From an uncultured Clostridia bacterium (lineage in GTDB: Bacteria > Bacillota > Clostridia > UBA1381): 43,296 nt of DNA. Both the position numbers and the translations under genes were made by a program. Under the pieces are notes generated by a model. The model was not told the origin of the DNA. It searched no databases and saw only the letters and a list, made by a program, of their open reading frames with translations. The stretch covers positions 1 to 43,296 of the forward strand of contig CAKSJF010000009.1 of the NCBI GenBank assembly GCA_934462945.1, written 5' to 3'. Below are positions 33,374-43,167 of this stretch, piece after piece (position 1 is the stretch's first letter; each line of letters starts with the position of its first letter).

Positions 33374-34324
33374 TTATCCTAAATATTCCCGAATCAGCGT
33401 TTCCAATTCCGCATAGGTGGTCATTGCAAAAATCCGGGATTTATATGCCGCGCTGCCGCGCATGCCTTTCATATACCATGCCATATGCTTGCGCGCCTCC
33501 TTCATGCCGATCCGCTCGCCCTTATCCTCCACAATGCCGCGGATATGTGCTAACGCAACCGAAAGCCGCTCACGCTCGTCCGGATGATAGGTCACCTCAC
33601 CCTTTGAAAGCTGTTCCTGAATCTGGCGGAACAAAAATGGATTGCCCTGTGCGCCGCGTGCAACCATAATCCCATCACACCCGGTTTCGGAAAGCATTCG
33701 TTCTGCGTCTGCGGCTTGGAAAATATCTCCGTTTCCGATCACCGGAATGGATACATTTTCTTTCACCCGGCGGATCACGTCCCAGTCTGCCCTGCCGCTA
33801 TAGAACTGTTCTCTGGTTCGTCCATGGACGGTGATTGCCGCCGCGCCGTTTTCTTCGAGAATTTTTGCAAATTCCACTGCTGTTTCAAAATTCCACCCCT
33901 TGCGGATTTTTACCGTAACCGGGAGTTTTGTATTTTTCACAGCAGCGGCAACAATTTTTCCGGCAAGCTCCGGATGTTTCATTAAAGCGCTGCCGTCTCC
34001 GTTATTGACAATTTTCGGAGCAGGACATCCCATATTCAGATCAATCAAAAGTGCACCGCTCTCCTCCGCCTTTTTGACCGTTTCTCCGACCACCGCCGGA
34101 TCGCTCCCGAAAATCTGCACCGCCACCGGCTGCTCCTCCGGATCAATCCGCATGAGCGACGCGGTTTTTTTATCTTGATAGTAAATTCCCTTTGCGCTCA
34201 CCATTTCCGTATACACCATGCCGCATCCAAACTGCCGGCAGATGCGCCGGAACGCACGGTCCGTCACCCCTGCCATCGGCGCTAAAAATACCGGATTTTC
34301 AATTGTAACTGCTCCAATTTTCAC
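33374..34324 (-). CDS. dusB: tRNA-dihydrouridine synthase DusB
   Basis: A 316-residue FMN-dependent enzyme that reduces uridine to dihydrouridine in the tRNA D-loop. NPVFLAPMAGVTDRAFRRICR (10-30) is the FMN-binding start; the catalytic Cys100 lies in LNMGCPAPKI, and ITVHGRTREQFYSGRADW and IPVIGNGDI complete the barrel. A helical C-terminal tRNA-binding domain is present. The start is GTG 34324, supported by AAGGAG 7 nt upstream. Between it and polC lie a dispersed repeat and a possible promoter (TTGACA at 34435-34430, TATAAA at 34414-34409, 15-nt spacer). Confidence 0.95.
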   Translation of the reverse strand: MKIGAVTIENPVFLAPMAGVTDRAFRRICRQFGCGMVYTEMVSAKGIYYQDKKTASLMRIDPEEQPVAVQIFGSDPAVVGETVKKAEESGALLIDLNMGCPAPKIVNNGDGSALMKHPELAGKIVAAAVKNTKLPVTVKIRKGWNFETAVEFAKILEENGAAAITVHGRTREQFYSGRADWDVIRRVKENVSIPVIGNGDIFQAADAERMLSETGCDGIMVARGAQGNPFLFRQIQEQLSKGEVTYHPDERERLSVALAHIRGIVEDKGERIGMKEARKHMAWYMKGMRGSAAYKSRIFAMTTYAELETLIREYLG

Positions 34325-34359
34325 AAGTCTGCTCCTTATTCAATCTTCAAATACCTGAA

Positions 34360-34407
34360 CAATCCCTCAGTCGCCTATGGCGACAGCTCCCTTTGCTCAA
34401 GGGAGCC
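34360..34407 (-). repeat. Dispersed double-hairpin repeat between polC and dusB
   Basis: On the minus strand two adjacent hairpins: GGCTCCCTT...AAGGGAGC (34407-34386) and GTCGCC-ATA-GGCGAC (34385-34371), followed by TGAGGGATTG. The same tail occurs at 45-70. I recognise this sequence type as a recurrent intergenic element in Clostridia. Here it lies in the untranslated region between polC and dusB, where it could attenuate or stabilise the transcript. Confidence 0.6.
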
Positions 34408-34457
34408 TTTTATAAACGTCAATTTTACATGTCAAGAAAATCTTTTCCATATATTTA

Positions 34458-37400
34458 TCACAGATTTGCAAAAATATCCACCTGATCCTCCTCCGGGAGT
34501 CCGTCCAGGCATCCGTTATCCCGCAGAAGTTCTACATTTGTTTTGGTAATGCCGGTTCTTAGCAAAAGATCCTTTACCGTCCGGAACGGACCGTTTTCTC
34601 TTGCCTCTGCAATGCTCTTTGCCGCATTTTCACCCATGCCGTTTAAGGCATTTAACGGAGGACGGATTCCCTCCGGAGTCTGCAAAAAGTTCACCGCATG
34701 CGATTTGTACAAATCAACCGGCACAAACTGAATCCCTCTTGCATACATTTCGATACAGATTTCCAGAATCGGCAAAAGGTTTTCCTCTTTCGGCGAAATC
34801 GTTTTATTCTTTTTCTTATCCAACAGCATCTGCATAGACTCTCTTGCAACCTTCATGCCGCGCGCCATCAAAGCCGCGTCAAAATCGTCTGCACGTACAG
34901 AAAAATAGGCAATATAGAATGCTTCCGGATAATGAACCTTATAATACGCAATCCGGAATGCCATGGTAACATACGCAACAGCATGCGCTTTCGGGAACAT
35001 GTATTTGATTTTTTTACACGATTCAATATACCAATCCGGCACATTCGCCTCGCGCATTGCCGCCTCGTCCGCCTCGGAAAGTCCCTTTCCTTTTCGGACG
35101 CTTTCCATAATCTTAAAGGAATGCCCTGCCTCAACACCCATATGAATCAGATAGATCATAATATCGTCACGCGTACAGATGGATTCCGAAAGCGTGGTCA
35201 CACCGGCGCGGATATAGTCCTGCGCGTTGTTCAGCCACACATTTGTACCGTGCGAAAGTCCGGAAATGCGAACCAATTCCGCAAAGCTTTTCGGGGTTGT
35301 ATCCAGCAGCATCTGCCGGACAAATGCCGTTCCGAATTCCGGGATTCCGAATGTGCCGACCGTTGTTCCGATGTCCTCCGAAAGCTTTAACGCTTTTGTG
35401 GACGTGAAAAGACTCATCGTGTCCGGGTCACCCAGGGGAATCGTTTGCGGATCGAGTCCGGTTAAGTCCTGGAGCATTTTAATAACGGTCGGATCGTCGT
35501 GTCCGAGTTCGTCCAGCTTTAAAAGGTTCTGGTCAATGGAGTGATAGTCAAAATGCGTGGTGATGATGTCGGAATTGGGGTCGTCTGCCGGATGCTGCAC
35601 CGGGCAAAATTCGTGAATGTCATTTTTAAACGGTACAACAATAATACCGCCCGGATGCTGTCCGCTTGTACGCTTTACTCCAACACAGCCGGCTGCCAGC
35701 CGTTTCATTTCTGCATTCCGGATTTTAATATGGTTTTCCTCTGCAAATTTTTTCACATAACCGAACGCCGTTTTCTCTGCCACTGTTCCGATTGTTCCGG
35801 CACGGAATACATGTCCCTCGCCAAAAAACGTCTCGGTATATTTATGAATCACCGGCTGATAATCGCCCGAAAAGTTCAGGTCAATATCCGGCTCTTTGTC
35901 GCCCTTAAATCCCAAAAAGGTTTCAAACGGAATATCGTGTCCGTCTTTTTTATAGGGTGTTCCGCAGACAGGGCAAACCTTGTCCGGCAGGTCGCACCCG
36001 GAAATTCCCGAACCGTCGTCTATAAATTCACAGTTTTTGCAGTTGGGACAGATATAGTGTGCCGGAAGAGAATTTACCTCGGTAATATCCGATAAAAACG
36101 CGACAAAGGACGAGCCGACCGATCCTCTTGAACCAACCAGATATCCGTCCTTTAAGGACTTCCGCACCAGCTCCTGCGCAATTCTGTACATTACAGAAAA
36201 GCCGTAGGTGGTGATGGAATAAAGCTCTTTATCCAGCCGCTCCTGCACCAGCTTTGGCAGCGGATCGCCGTAGATTTCCTTTGCCTTTCGGTGCGAATCG
36301 GCAATGATACCCTCCTGCGCTCCCTCAATTTCCGGCGGACATTTTTTCTTCGGAATCGGACGCACCGATTCAATCTGATCTGCAATCAGATTCGTATTTG
36401 TCACCACAACCTCGTATGCCTTTTCCTTTCCTAAATAAGCAAATTCAGCAAGCATTTCCTCGGTTGTCCGAAGATAGAGCGGCGCCTGATCCACCGCATC
36501 CTTAAAGCCTTTATAATACATCAGGATTTTCCGGTAGTTTGCCCCCTCCGGGTCTAAAAAATGCACGTCACAAGTAGCAACCACCGGCTTTTGCATCATT
36601 TCGCCCAGTTCTACAATCCGGCGGTTTAAATTCTGCAAATCCTCATCCGTATTCACATCCTCATGATCCGGATCGCGTTTCATATATGCGTTATTCCCAA
36701 TCGGCTGAATTTCCAGATAATCATAAAATTCCGCAATCTGCTTTAATTCCTCGGTGGAGCGTCCGTCCACCATAGCGCGAAACAGCTCTCCTGCCTCGCA
36801 GGCAGAACCGATAATCAATCCCTCGCGCTTTCTTTTTAGCATGCTTTTCGGGATTCTCGGGGTACGGAAAAAGTATTTCAAATGCGACGCGGAAACCATC
36901 TCATAGATATTCCGTATTCCAGTTTCATTTTTCGCTAACAGAATGATATGAAATGCCTTGCTCCGCTTGCAGGCGTCTGCCATATCGTAGAGATCGTTTA
37001 ATTCTGCAAGTTTTTCCTGTCCTCTGCTTTTTAATTCTGCAAGCATTTTGATAAACACATCTGCCGTTGCTTTCGCGTCATTCACAGCACGGTGATGATT
37101 TTCCAAAACAACCTTTAAATGCTTGGATAGCGTGTTCAGCTTATGGTTCGGAAGCTCCGGATAGAGACACCGCGCCAGCTGGAGCGTATCCATATAAGCA
37201 AACGGAAACGGAAAACCGTGGGTTTTTGCCGCTTTTTTCATAAAGCCAATATCAAACTTTGCATTATGCGCAACCAAAATACAGCCCTTGGAAAATTCCA
37301 GAAAGCTTTCAAACACTTCTTCAATTTTTGGAGCGTCTGCCACCATATCGTCGGTAATGCCGGTCAATTCCACAATTTTTTTCGGAATCGGCTCGCAGGG

Positions 37401-38492
37401 GTTGACAAAGGTTGACCACCGGTCGACCACCTCGCCGCCGCTGACCTTGACCGCTCCGATTTCCGTGATATGATTTTTTTCATTGGAAAGTCCGGTTGTC
37501 TCAATATCAAACACCACAAAATCATGGTCGATTGTTTCTTCGCCCATATCGTAGGAGATTTTCACATCATCATTTAACAGATATCCCTCCACACCGTAGA
37601 GGATTTTAATTTTTTCGTTGTAATCCGATGCTTTCATCGCATCCGGATAGGACTGCACCACGCCGTGGTCGGTGATGGCGATTGCTTTGTGTCCCCATGA
37701 AATTGCGCGGTTGACTAAATCCTTTGTGGCAGAAACACCGTCCATTGCCGACATCTGCGTGTGCATATGCAGTTCCACGCGCTTTTCCGGCGCGTTGTCC
37801 ATCCGCACTGCCGCCGGTGGTGCTAAACCGATTGCATTTGCAGAAACAACCACCTCATGCGCATAATCGTTATATTTTGCACGTCCGCGCACAGCAATCC
37901 GGACACCCTTTTTCAGCTTTTTCGTCAAATCCGCATAAACCGGTTCATGCTTTTCATCCGCATCCAAAAAGATTTGAATCGAAATAGAATCCTGATAGTC
38001 CGTAACGTCAATTACAAACAGATGAAAGGATTTTTCTGTTTTCTTCGAGGTGATGTCCTTGGTTTCGATTCCGAAAATCTCACCGTAAAAACACACGCGG
38101 TCGCTCGAATCGTTGATATCCGAAATGGTCATCAGATCATCCCGGATCGCGCTTCCATAGAGCATTTCGGTGACCATGGCACGTCCTAACGAGATTTTTT
38201 CTTTCTTTTCCGGCAATTCCTCAGACGCAGCAGGATGCGCTTTCTGAACGAAATGACTAACAGGAGACGGCAGTTTTGCCGTCTCCTCTTTTTCCCGAAT
38301 CTGTACACTATTCAAATGATAATATTTTTCAAGCTTTTCCTCAAATTGTGCAAGCGCGTCATGCGCTGCTGTCTCCTCTAAGAGAATTTCCATTCTCCGC
38401 CGGGAGCGCGAGAGCCGGATTTTCTGCACATGCTTATCTTTCAGACTCTCGCTGTCAATACCAGGAAAAACCGCATCAATACTTGGTTTCAT
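34458..38492 (-). CDS. polC: DNA polymerase III alpha subunit, PolC type
   Basis: A 1344-residue replicative polymerase of the Gram-positive PolC type, somewhat shorter than the roughly 1440 residues usual in Bacillus because the N-terminal domain is reduced (about 120 residues before the OB fold). OB domain about 130-222, PHP domain from 237 (ELHMHTQMS, AITDHG) interrupted by the DnaQ-like proofreading exonuclease (VVFDIETTG at 326-334, HNAKFD, HRAVNDAKAT). A zinc finger follows (CPNCKNC...CPVCGTPY), then the polymerase active site PDIDLNFSGDYQP and SGQHPGGIIV. All key residues are present, so the shorter N-terminus is probably natural. RBS AAGGGA overlaps the purL stop; the start lies 10 nt after purL, so both share a transcript. 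Confidence 0.97.
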   Translation of the reverse strand: MKPSIDAVFPGIDSESLKDKHVQKIRLSRSRRRMEILLEETAAHDALAQFEEKLEKYYHLNSVQIREKEETAKLPSPVSHFVQKAHPAASEELPEKKEKISLGRAMVTEMLYGSAIRDDLMTISDINDSSDRVCFYGEIFGIETKDITSKKTEKSFHLFVIDVTDYQDSISIQIFLDADEKHEPVYADLTKKLKKGVRIAVRGRAKYNDYAHEVVVSANAIGLAPPAAVRMDNAPEKRVELHMHTQMSAMDGVSATKDLVNRAISWGHKAIAITDHGVVQSYPDAMKASDYNEKIKILYGVEGYLLNDDVKISYDMGEETIDHDFVVFDIETTGLSNEKNHITEIGAVKVSGGEVVDRWSTFVNPCEPIPKKIVELTGITDDMVADAPKIEEVFESFLEFSKGCILVAHNAKFDIGFMKKAAKTHGFPFPFAYMDTLQLARCLYPELPNHKLNTLSKHLKVVLENHHRAVNDAKATADVFIKMLAELKSRGQEKLAELNDLYDMADACKRSKAFHIILLAKNETGIRNIYEMVSASHLKYFFRTPRIPKSMLKRKREGLIIGSACEAGELFRAMVDGRSTEELKQIAEFYDYLEIQPIGNNAYMKRDPDHEDVNTDEDLQNLNRRIVELGEMMQKPVVATCDVHFLDPEGANYRKILMYYKGFKDAVDQAPLYLRTTEEMLAEFAYLGKEKAYEVVVTNTNLIADQIESVRPIPKKKCPPEIEGAQEGIIADSHRKAKEIYGDPLPKLVQERLDKELYSITTYGFSVMYRIAQELVRKSLKDGYLVGSRGSVGSSFVAFLSDITEVNSLPAHYICPNCKNCEFIDDGSGISGCDLPDKVCPVCGTPYKKDGHDIPFETFLGFKGDKEPDIDLNFSGDYQPVIHKYTETFFGEGHVFRAGTIGTVAEKTAFGYVKKFAEENHIKIRNAEMKRLAAGCVGVKRTSGQHPGGIIVVPFKNDIHEFCPVQHPADDPNSDIITTHFDYHSIDQNLLKLDELGHDDPTVIKMLQDLTGLDPQTIPLGDPDTMSLFTSTKALKLSEDIGTTVGTFGIPEFGTAFVRQMLLDTTPKSFAELVRISGLSHGTNVWLNNAQDYIRAGVTTLSESICTRDDIMIYLIHMGVEAGHSFKIMESVRKGKGLSEADEAAMREANVPDWYIESCKKIKYMFPKAHAVAYVTMAFRIAYYKVHYPEAFYIAYFSVRADDFDAALMARGMKVARESMQMLLDKKKNKTISPKEENLLPILEICIEMYARGIQFVPVDLYKSHAVNFLQTPEGIRPPLNALNGMGENAAKSIAEARENGPFRTVKDLLLRTGITKTNVELLRDNGCLDGLPEEDQVDIFANL

Positions 38493-38502
38493 AGATTATC
38501 CC

Positions 38503-41500
38503 TTATTTGAAATATTCCACGCCGGATAAGAATAACATCTGATCCTTATCACCCGGCACATTCTTTGCTATATTTTCTCCGATTCTCTCGGAATGACCCA
38601 TTTTTCCGAAAACGCGTCCGTCCGGACTGGTGATTCCCTCGATTGCCGCCATAGAACCGTTGGGGTTATAGGCAATGTCATAAGTTGCCTGTCCCTTTTG
38701 ATTCACATACTGGGTTGCAATCTGTCCGTTTTTCGCAAGCTCTGCAATCTGCTCCGGACTTGCAATAAACCGTCCCTCACCATGGGAAAGCGCAACGGTA
38801 TGCCTTTCTCCTACATCGGTATGACGCAGCCAGGGCGACAGATTCGACGCAATTCTGGTTTCTGCCATGCAGGAAACGTGTCTGCCGATTGTGTTAAAGG
38901 TCAGGGTCGGCGCATTTTCCTCCGGTGTTCTGATTTCGCCGTACGGCACTAAGCCAAGCTTAATGAGCGCCTGGAAGCCGTTACAGATACCGAGCATTAA
39001 GCCGTCCCGGTTCTTTAATAAATTCATGACTGCGTCTTTGACCAGAGGATTCCGGAATGCAGTTGCAATAAATTTACCCGATCCGTCCGGCTCGTCACCG
39101 CCGGAAAATCCGCCCGGCAGCATGACAATCTGCGACGCATCGATCCGTTTTTTCATTTCTTTTAACGATTCCGAAACGTCCTCCCCAGACAGATTCCGGA
39201 AGATAAAGACATCTGCCGCACCGCCTGCTTTCTCAAACGCGCGCGCCGTGTCATACTCGCAGTTTGTACCCGGGAACACCGGAATAAAGATTCTCGGTTT
39301 TCCGAAACGCTCTCCTGCCACACATGCAGACCGTCCGTCAAAAGAATAAGTTTCCGGCTCTTTTGTAAAATGACCGGCTTTGGTCGGGAACACTTTTTCC
39401 AGGGGCGCAGTCCAAGCCTCAAGCGCGTCCTCAATCGTGATTTTCACACTGCCGACATCCAATACCGGCATGTCAATGGTTTCCGCAATCACACGTTCGC
39501 CCTCTGCATCCTCCATTTCCAGCACAATCGAACCGATCGGTGCAAAGAACAGGAGATCATTTGTAATATTCTGATCAAAACGAACACCGATTTTATTTCC
39601 AAATGCCATTTTGGAAACCGACTCTGCCAGACCGTGACCTCTCACAACGCTTGCAGAAAGCACTTTTCCCTCTAAAATCAGCTGATGGACTCTTTCATAC
39701 ATTTCTTTGAGTGCGTCAAAGTCCGGCAGATCATTTTCATCCCGTTTTAACCGCATCAGAACCAGCTTTGTTCCGGATTTCTTGATTTCCTGGGAAACAA
39801 CCTTGTCCGCATCCATCGCCGCCGCGGTAAAGGAAACCAAGGTCGGCGGAACATCCAGTCCGTTAAAGCTGCCGCTCATAGAATCCTTGCCGCCGATTGC
39901 CGCAATGCCCAGGGCAAGCTGAGTACGGTATGCACCCAACAGCGCAGAAAAAGGTTTTCCCCATCTGGTTTTGTCTGTTCCTAAGCGTTCAAAGTATTCC
40001 TGGAAGGTCAGATAAATCTTTTTATAGTCAACACCTAATGCCACTGCTTTCGATACCGATTCCACAATCGCATAGGTCGCACCGTGGAACGGACTCCAGG
40101 CAGAAAGCTTTGGATTGTAGCCATAGGTCATCACGGTGGCAGTGTTTGTCTCGCCGGAAAGCACCGGAACTTTTGCCGCCATACCGTCGTTCGGGGTCAG
40201 CTGATATTTTCCGCCAAACGGCATCAAAACCGTACCTGCGCCAATCGTGGAATCAAAGCGTTCGGAAAGACCCTTTTGCGAGCATACATTCAGGTCGGAA
40301 AGAACCGATAGCCACTTTTTGCGGACATCCGTTACCACCTCGCCGCGGAAGAAAGAATCCTCCTGCTTTGGCAGAACCACCTCAATATCTGTATGTTTTT
40401 CTGCTCCGTTCGTATTTAAAAACTCTCTGGAGATATTGCAGACTGTCTGACCGCGCCAGTTCATCACCAGCCGCGCCTCCTCGGTGACCTCTGCAACCTC
40501 GGTCGCCTCCAGATTCTCTACATGCGCCGCCTCAATAAAAGCGTCAACATCCTCTTTCCGGACAACAACCGCCATTCGCTCCTGCGATTCGCTGATCGCA
40601 AGCTCTGTTCCGTCCAGACCCTCGTATTTTTTCGGAACGCGATCCAGATCAATTACTAAGCCGTCTGCTAATTCGCCGATTGCAACCGACACACCGCCTG
40701 CACCAAAATCGTTACAACGCTTAATTTTTGCGGTTACCGCCGGATTCCGGAACAATCTCTGTAATTTTCTCTCCACCGGCGGATTTCCCTTTTGTACCTC
40801 ACTTCCGCAGGTTGTGATCGATTTTTCAGTATGCGCTTTAGACGATCCGGTTGCGCCGCCGCAGCCGTCGCGTCCGGTTCTGCCGCCCAGTAAAATGATC
40901 GCGTCTCCCGGTGCCGGAACCTCGCGGACAACATTTTTCTTCGGCGCTGCACCGATTACTGCGCCGATTTCCATTCTCTTTGCAACATATCCCTCGTCAT
41001 AAATTTCTGTAACCTGTCCGGTTGCCAAGCCGATCTGATTGCCGTAGGAGCTATAGCCTGCCGCCGCGCCTTTGGTAATCTTTCTTTGCATCAGTTTTCC
41101 GTTTAAGGTTTCTTCCAGGCTCTTTCTCGGGTCGCCGCTGCCGGTTACACGCATTGCCTGGTATACATAGGAACGGCCGGACAGCGGATCGCGGATTGCA
41201 CCGCCCAGACAGGTTGCCGCACCGCCGAACGGTTCAATTTCGGTCGGATGGTTGTGGGTTTCATTTTTAAACATAATGAGCCACGGCTCTTTTTTGCCGT
41301 CCACATCCACGTCCACCTGGATGCTGCATGCATTAATTTCCTCCGATTCGTCAATTTCCTTTAACAAACCGGCTTTTTTTAACTGTTTGACAATAATGGT
41401 TGCCATATTCATAAAACAGGTTGCACGGTCAGGCGCATAAAGTTCCTTTTTTGCACGCTGATATTCCGCAAAGCTTTCACGCAGGACATCTGCATATTTT

Positions 41501-42222
41501 CCGTCCGGAATGGTAACATGGTCAATTCTCGTAGAAAAGGTGGTGTGGCGGCAATGATCCGACCAATAAGTATCGATCATCCGAAGTTCAGTGATGGTTG
41601 GATCTCTTTTTTCAGTTTCTTTAAAGTAGTTCTGACAAAATTTCAGATCGTCCAAATCCATGGCAAAACCCATCTTTTCTAAAAAGGCGGAAAGCGCTTG
41701 CCCGTTCATGTCCGAAAATCCGTCCACCGTTGCAACCGGTGCAGGAGGAATAATTTCCATTTCGAGACTCTCACAGTGTGCTAAGGATGCCTCGCGTGCC
41801 TCTACCGGGTTGATGAGATATTTTTTTGCACGCTCTGCCTCCTCCCGGTTTACGCCCTCTAAAACATAGACCTTAGCGCTGCGCACGGTCGGACGTTCCT
41901 TTTCGGTCAGAATGGAGATACATTCCTCAGCAGACGCTGCCCGCTGATCGAACTGTCCTGGAAGATATTCCACTGCAAACACCTGTGCTGCCGGGTCAAT
42001 TTCAATTTCCTCATCATAAGCATTGTCCACCGGCGGTTCGTAAAATACCGATACCTTTGCTTTTTGGTATTCCTCATCACTCAAACCATCCGCGTCATAC
42101 CGGTTGATCACCCGGACATTTTTCAGGTTTTTCAGAGAAAGATTTTCTCTTAAATCCTCCAAAACTCCCTGCGCCTCTACATCAAAGCCTTTTTTCTTCT
42201 CCACATAAATTCTTCTGACCAT
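38503..42222 (-). CDS. purL: Phosphoribosylformylglycinamidine synthase, single-chain form
   Basis: A 1239-residue fused enzyme for step 4 of purine biosynthesis, converting FGAR, ATP and glutamine to FGAM. The N-terminal domain is followed by two AIRS-like halves (TYWSDHCRHTTF, FKNETHNHPTEIEPFGGAATC and GRTGRDGCGGATGSS are diagnostic) and a C-terminal class I glutaminase with Cys1080 in LGICNGFQ, His1210 and Glu1212 in MGHSERIG. The single-chain type is usual in proteobacteria and also found in many Clostridia, in place of the PurS/Q/L complex of Bacillus. No other pur gene is nearby; it is instead transcribed with polC from a clear promoter (42268-42296). No purine riboswitch is visible in its short leader. 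Confidence 0.97.
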   Translation of the reverse strand: MVRRIYVEKKKGFDVEAQGVLEDLRENLSLKNLKNVRVINRYDADGLSDEEYQKAKVSVFYEPPVDNAYDEEIEIDPAAQVFAVEYLPGQFDQRAASAEECISILTEKERPTVRSAKVYVLEGVNREEAERAKKYLINPVEAREASLAHCESLEMEIIPPAPVATVDGFSDMNGQALSAFLEKMGFAMDLDDLKFCQNYFKETEKRDPTITELRMIDTYWSDHCRHTTFSTRIDHVTIPDGKYADVLRESFAEYQRAKKELYAPDRATCFMNMATIIVKQLKKAGLLKEIDESEEINACSIQVDVDVDGKKEPWLIMFKNETHNHPTEIEPFGGAATCLGGAIRDPLSGRSYVYQAMRVTGSGDPRKSLEETLNGKLMQRKITKGAAAGYSSYGNQIGLATGQVTEIYDEGYVAKRMEIGAVIGAAPKKNVVREVPAPGDAIILLGGRTGRDGCGGATGSSKAHTEKSITTCGSEVQKGNPPVERKLQRLFRNPAVTAKIKRCNDFGAGGVSVAIGELADGLVIDLDRVPKKYEGLDGTELAISESQERMAVVVRKEDVDAFIEAAHVENLEATEVAEVTEEARLVMNWRGQTVCNISREFLNTNGAEKHTDIEVVLPKQEDSFFRGEVVTDVRKKWLSVLSDLNVCSQKGLSERFDSTIGAGTVLMPFGGKYQLTPNDGMAAKVPVLSGETNTATVMTYGYNPKLSAWSPFHGATYAIVESVSKAVALGVDYKKIYLTFQEYFERLGTDKTRWGKPFSALLGAYRTQLALGIAAIGGKDSMSGSFNGLDVPPTLVSFTAAAMDADKVVSQEIKKSGTKLVLMRLKRDENDLPDFDALKEMYERVHQLILEGKVLSASVVRGHGLAESVSKMAFGNKIGVRFDQNITNDLLFFAPIGSIVLEMEDAEGERVIAETIDMPVLDVGSVKITIEDALEAWTAPLEKVFPTKAGHFTKEPETYSFDGRSACVAGERFGKPRIFIPVFPGTNCEYDTARAFEKAGGAADVFIFRNLSGEDVSESLKEMKKRIDASQIVMLPGGFSGGDEPDGSGKFIATAFRNPLVKDAVMNLLKNRDGLMLGICNGFQALIKLGLVPYGEIRTPEENAPTLTFNTIGRHVSCMAETRIASNLSPWLRHTDVGERHTVALSHGEGRFIASPEQIAELAKNGQIATQYVNQKGQATYDIAYNPNGSMAAIEGITSPDGRVFGKMGHSERIGENIAKNVPGDKDQMLFLSGVEYFK

Positions 42223-42267
42223 GTCGCCCTTCCTTTCCTATGTGTATAAAACCTCATTCTATCTTCT

Positions 42268-42296
42268 ATTGTACCTTTTTTTTGCCGTTCTGTAAA
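42268..42296 (-). promoter_or_regulatory. Promoter of the purL-polC unit
   Basis: Minus strand TTTACA (42296-42291), 17 nt, TACAAT (42273-42268). The leader is about 38 nt, too short for a riboswitch. RBS GGAAGGG precedes ATG 42222. Confidence 0.75.
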
Positions 42297-42354
42297 GGGG
42301 TGAATCAACTAAATTTTCCAACGTTCGACAGAAAAAGTTTTTATAAAAAAGCAC

Positions 42355-42383
42355 TTGACTTTTTCGCAAAAATGTGGTATGAT
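42355..42383 (+). promoter_or_regulatory. tRNA-Gly promoter
   Basis: TTGACT (42355-42360), 17 nt, TATGAT (42378-42383) with extended TGG, ending 15 nt before the tRNA. Confidence 0.8.
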
Positions 42384-42398
42384 AACATGTGTCAATAA

Positions 42399-42473
42399 GC
42401 GGGAGTGGCTCAGTGGTAGAGCGTCACCTTGCCAAGGTGAACGTCGCGAGTTCGAATCTCGTCTTCCGCTCCA
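42399..42473 (+). tRNA. tRNA-Gly (anticodon GCC)
   Basis: A complete cloverleaf: acceptor GCGGGAG with CTTCCGC, D arm with GGCTCAGTGGTAGAGC, and anticodon stem TCACC/GGTGA with loop TTGCCAA. The anticodon GCC lies at 42431-42433 and the T arm contains GTTCGAATC. Discriminator is U and the CCA tail (42471-42473) is encoded. It decodes GGC and GGU. Flanked by its own promoter and terminator. Confidence 0.97.
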
Positions 42474-42474
42474 T

Positions 42475-42505
42475 GGTCTGAGCTTTATATGCTCAGACCT
42501 TTTTT
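42475..42505 (+). terminator. Intrinsic terminator of tRNA-Gly
   Basis: Perfect 9-bp stem GGTCTGAGC (42475-42483) and GCTCAGACC (42491-42499), 7-nt loop, followed by six Ts (42500-42505). It starts one base after the encoded CCA. Confidence 0.9.
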
Positions 42506-42533
42506 AATATATAAATTCGGGAGTAGATTTCAA

Positions 42534-43133
42534 ATGAAAATTTTAAAATTTGCAGGAAATATTTGTTTAAGACATTTGATAGGAATCGCTGTAAGCGTCA
42601 TATTGATTATGCCGCTTTATGCAATGGCGGAAAATCAACAATACCTTTTTTCGGGAATAACTGCAGCAATCGCAATCGCTCTTGTTTATTCCTGCGGTTG
42701 GCGCTATGGATTTCGTGATGCGAGAAAGATAAAAGGTTTTTCCCCTGATAAAGGCTTGCCGATAAAAAGTTCGTTGATTTATACGATTTTACCGCTTATA
42801 TTCATTGTTGTTTGGCTTATTGCTCCTGATTTTTTGCGTGTCGACATTCCGATTATGCGCGGCGATACGGAATTTTTTATAAAAGGCTGTTTTATTAACG
42901 GAACGCCCGATTTTGTATATCGTATTTGGCAGATTGCGTTTTCGGGTTTTATTCCCTCAGGAAACGCTTTTGCGTATTTTGCTGCACTTTTGATTGAACC
43001 GATTTTTGTGTACATCGGATATTGCGTAGGTCTCAGACGATTCAGCGTTATGGAATACATAAGCGCAAAGATTGTATTCAGCTCATCATCGGACAACAAA
43101 AAGAAAAAACGTGAGGATGAATTCAGAAGATAA
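42534..43133 (+). CDS. Membrane protein of unknown function
   Basis: A 199-residue protein with about four or five hydrophobic segments (around 10-32, 38-55, 83-100, 130-150 and 155-175 of the product) and a strongly basic C-terminal tail (SSSSDNKKKKREDEFRR). No family is recognised. ATG 42534 is preceded by GGGAG at 42519-42523; an upstream in-frame start would lie inside the tRNA terminator and is rejected. Its codons look more A+T-rich than those of purL or polC, perhaps signalling a different origin. The next gene begins 34 nt after its stop, so they may be co-transcribed. Confidence 0.7.
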   Translation: MKILKFAGNICLRHLIGIAVSVILIMPLYAMAENQQYLFSGITAAIAIALVYSCGWRYGFRDARKIKGFSPDKGLPIKSSLIYTILPLIFIVVWLIAPDFLRVDIPIMRGDTEFFIKGCFINGTPDFVYRIWQIAFSGFIPSGNAFAYFAALLIEPIFVYIGYCVGLRRFSVMEYISAKIVFSSSSDNKKKKREDEFRR

Positions 43134-43167
43134 CTTTAGTTCCGGAACTGATTAAAGGAGTGTTCGT

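Noticed and set aside
42223..42398. Purine riboswitch upstream of purL
   Set aside because: The mapped promoter leaves a leader of only about 38 nt, and no purine aptamer core is visible.
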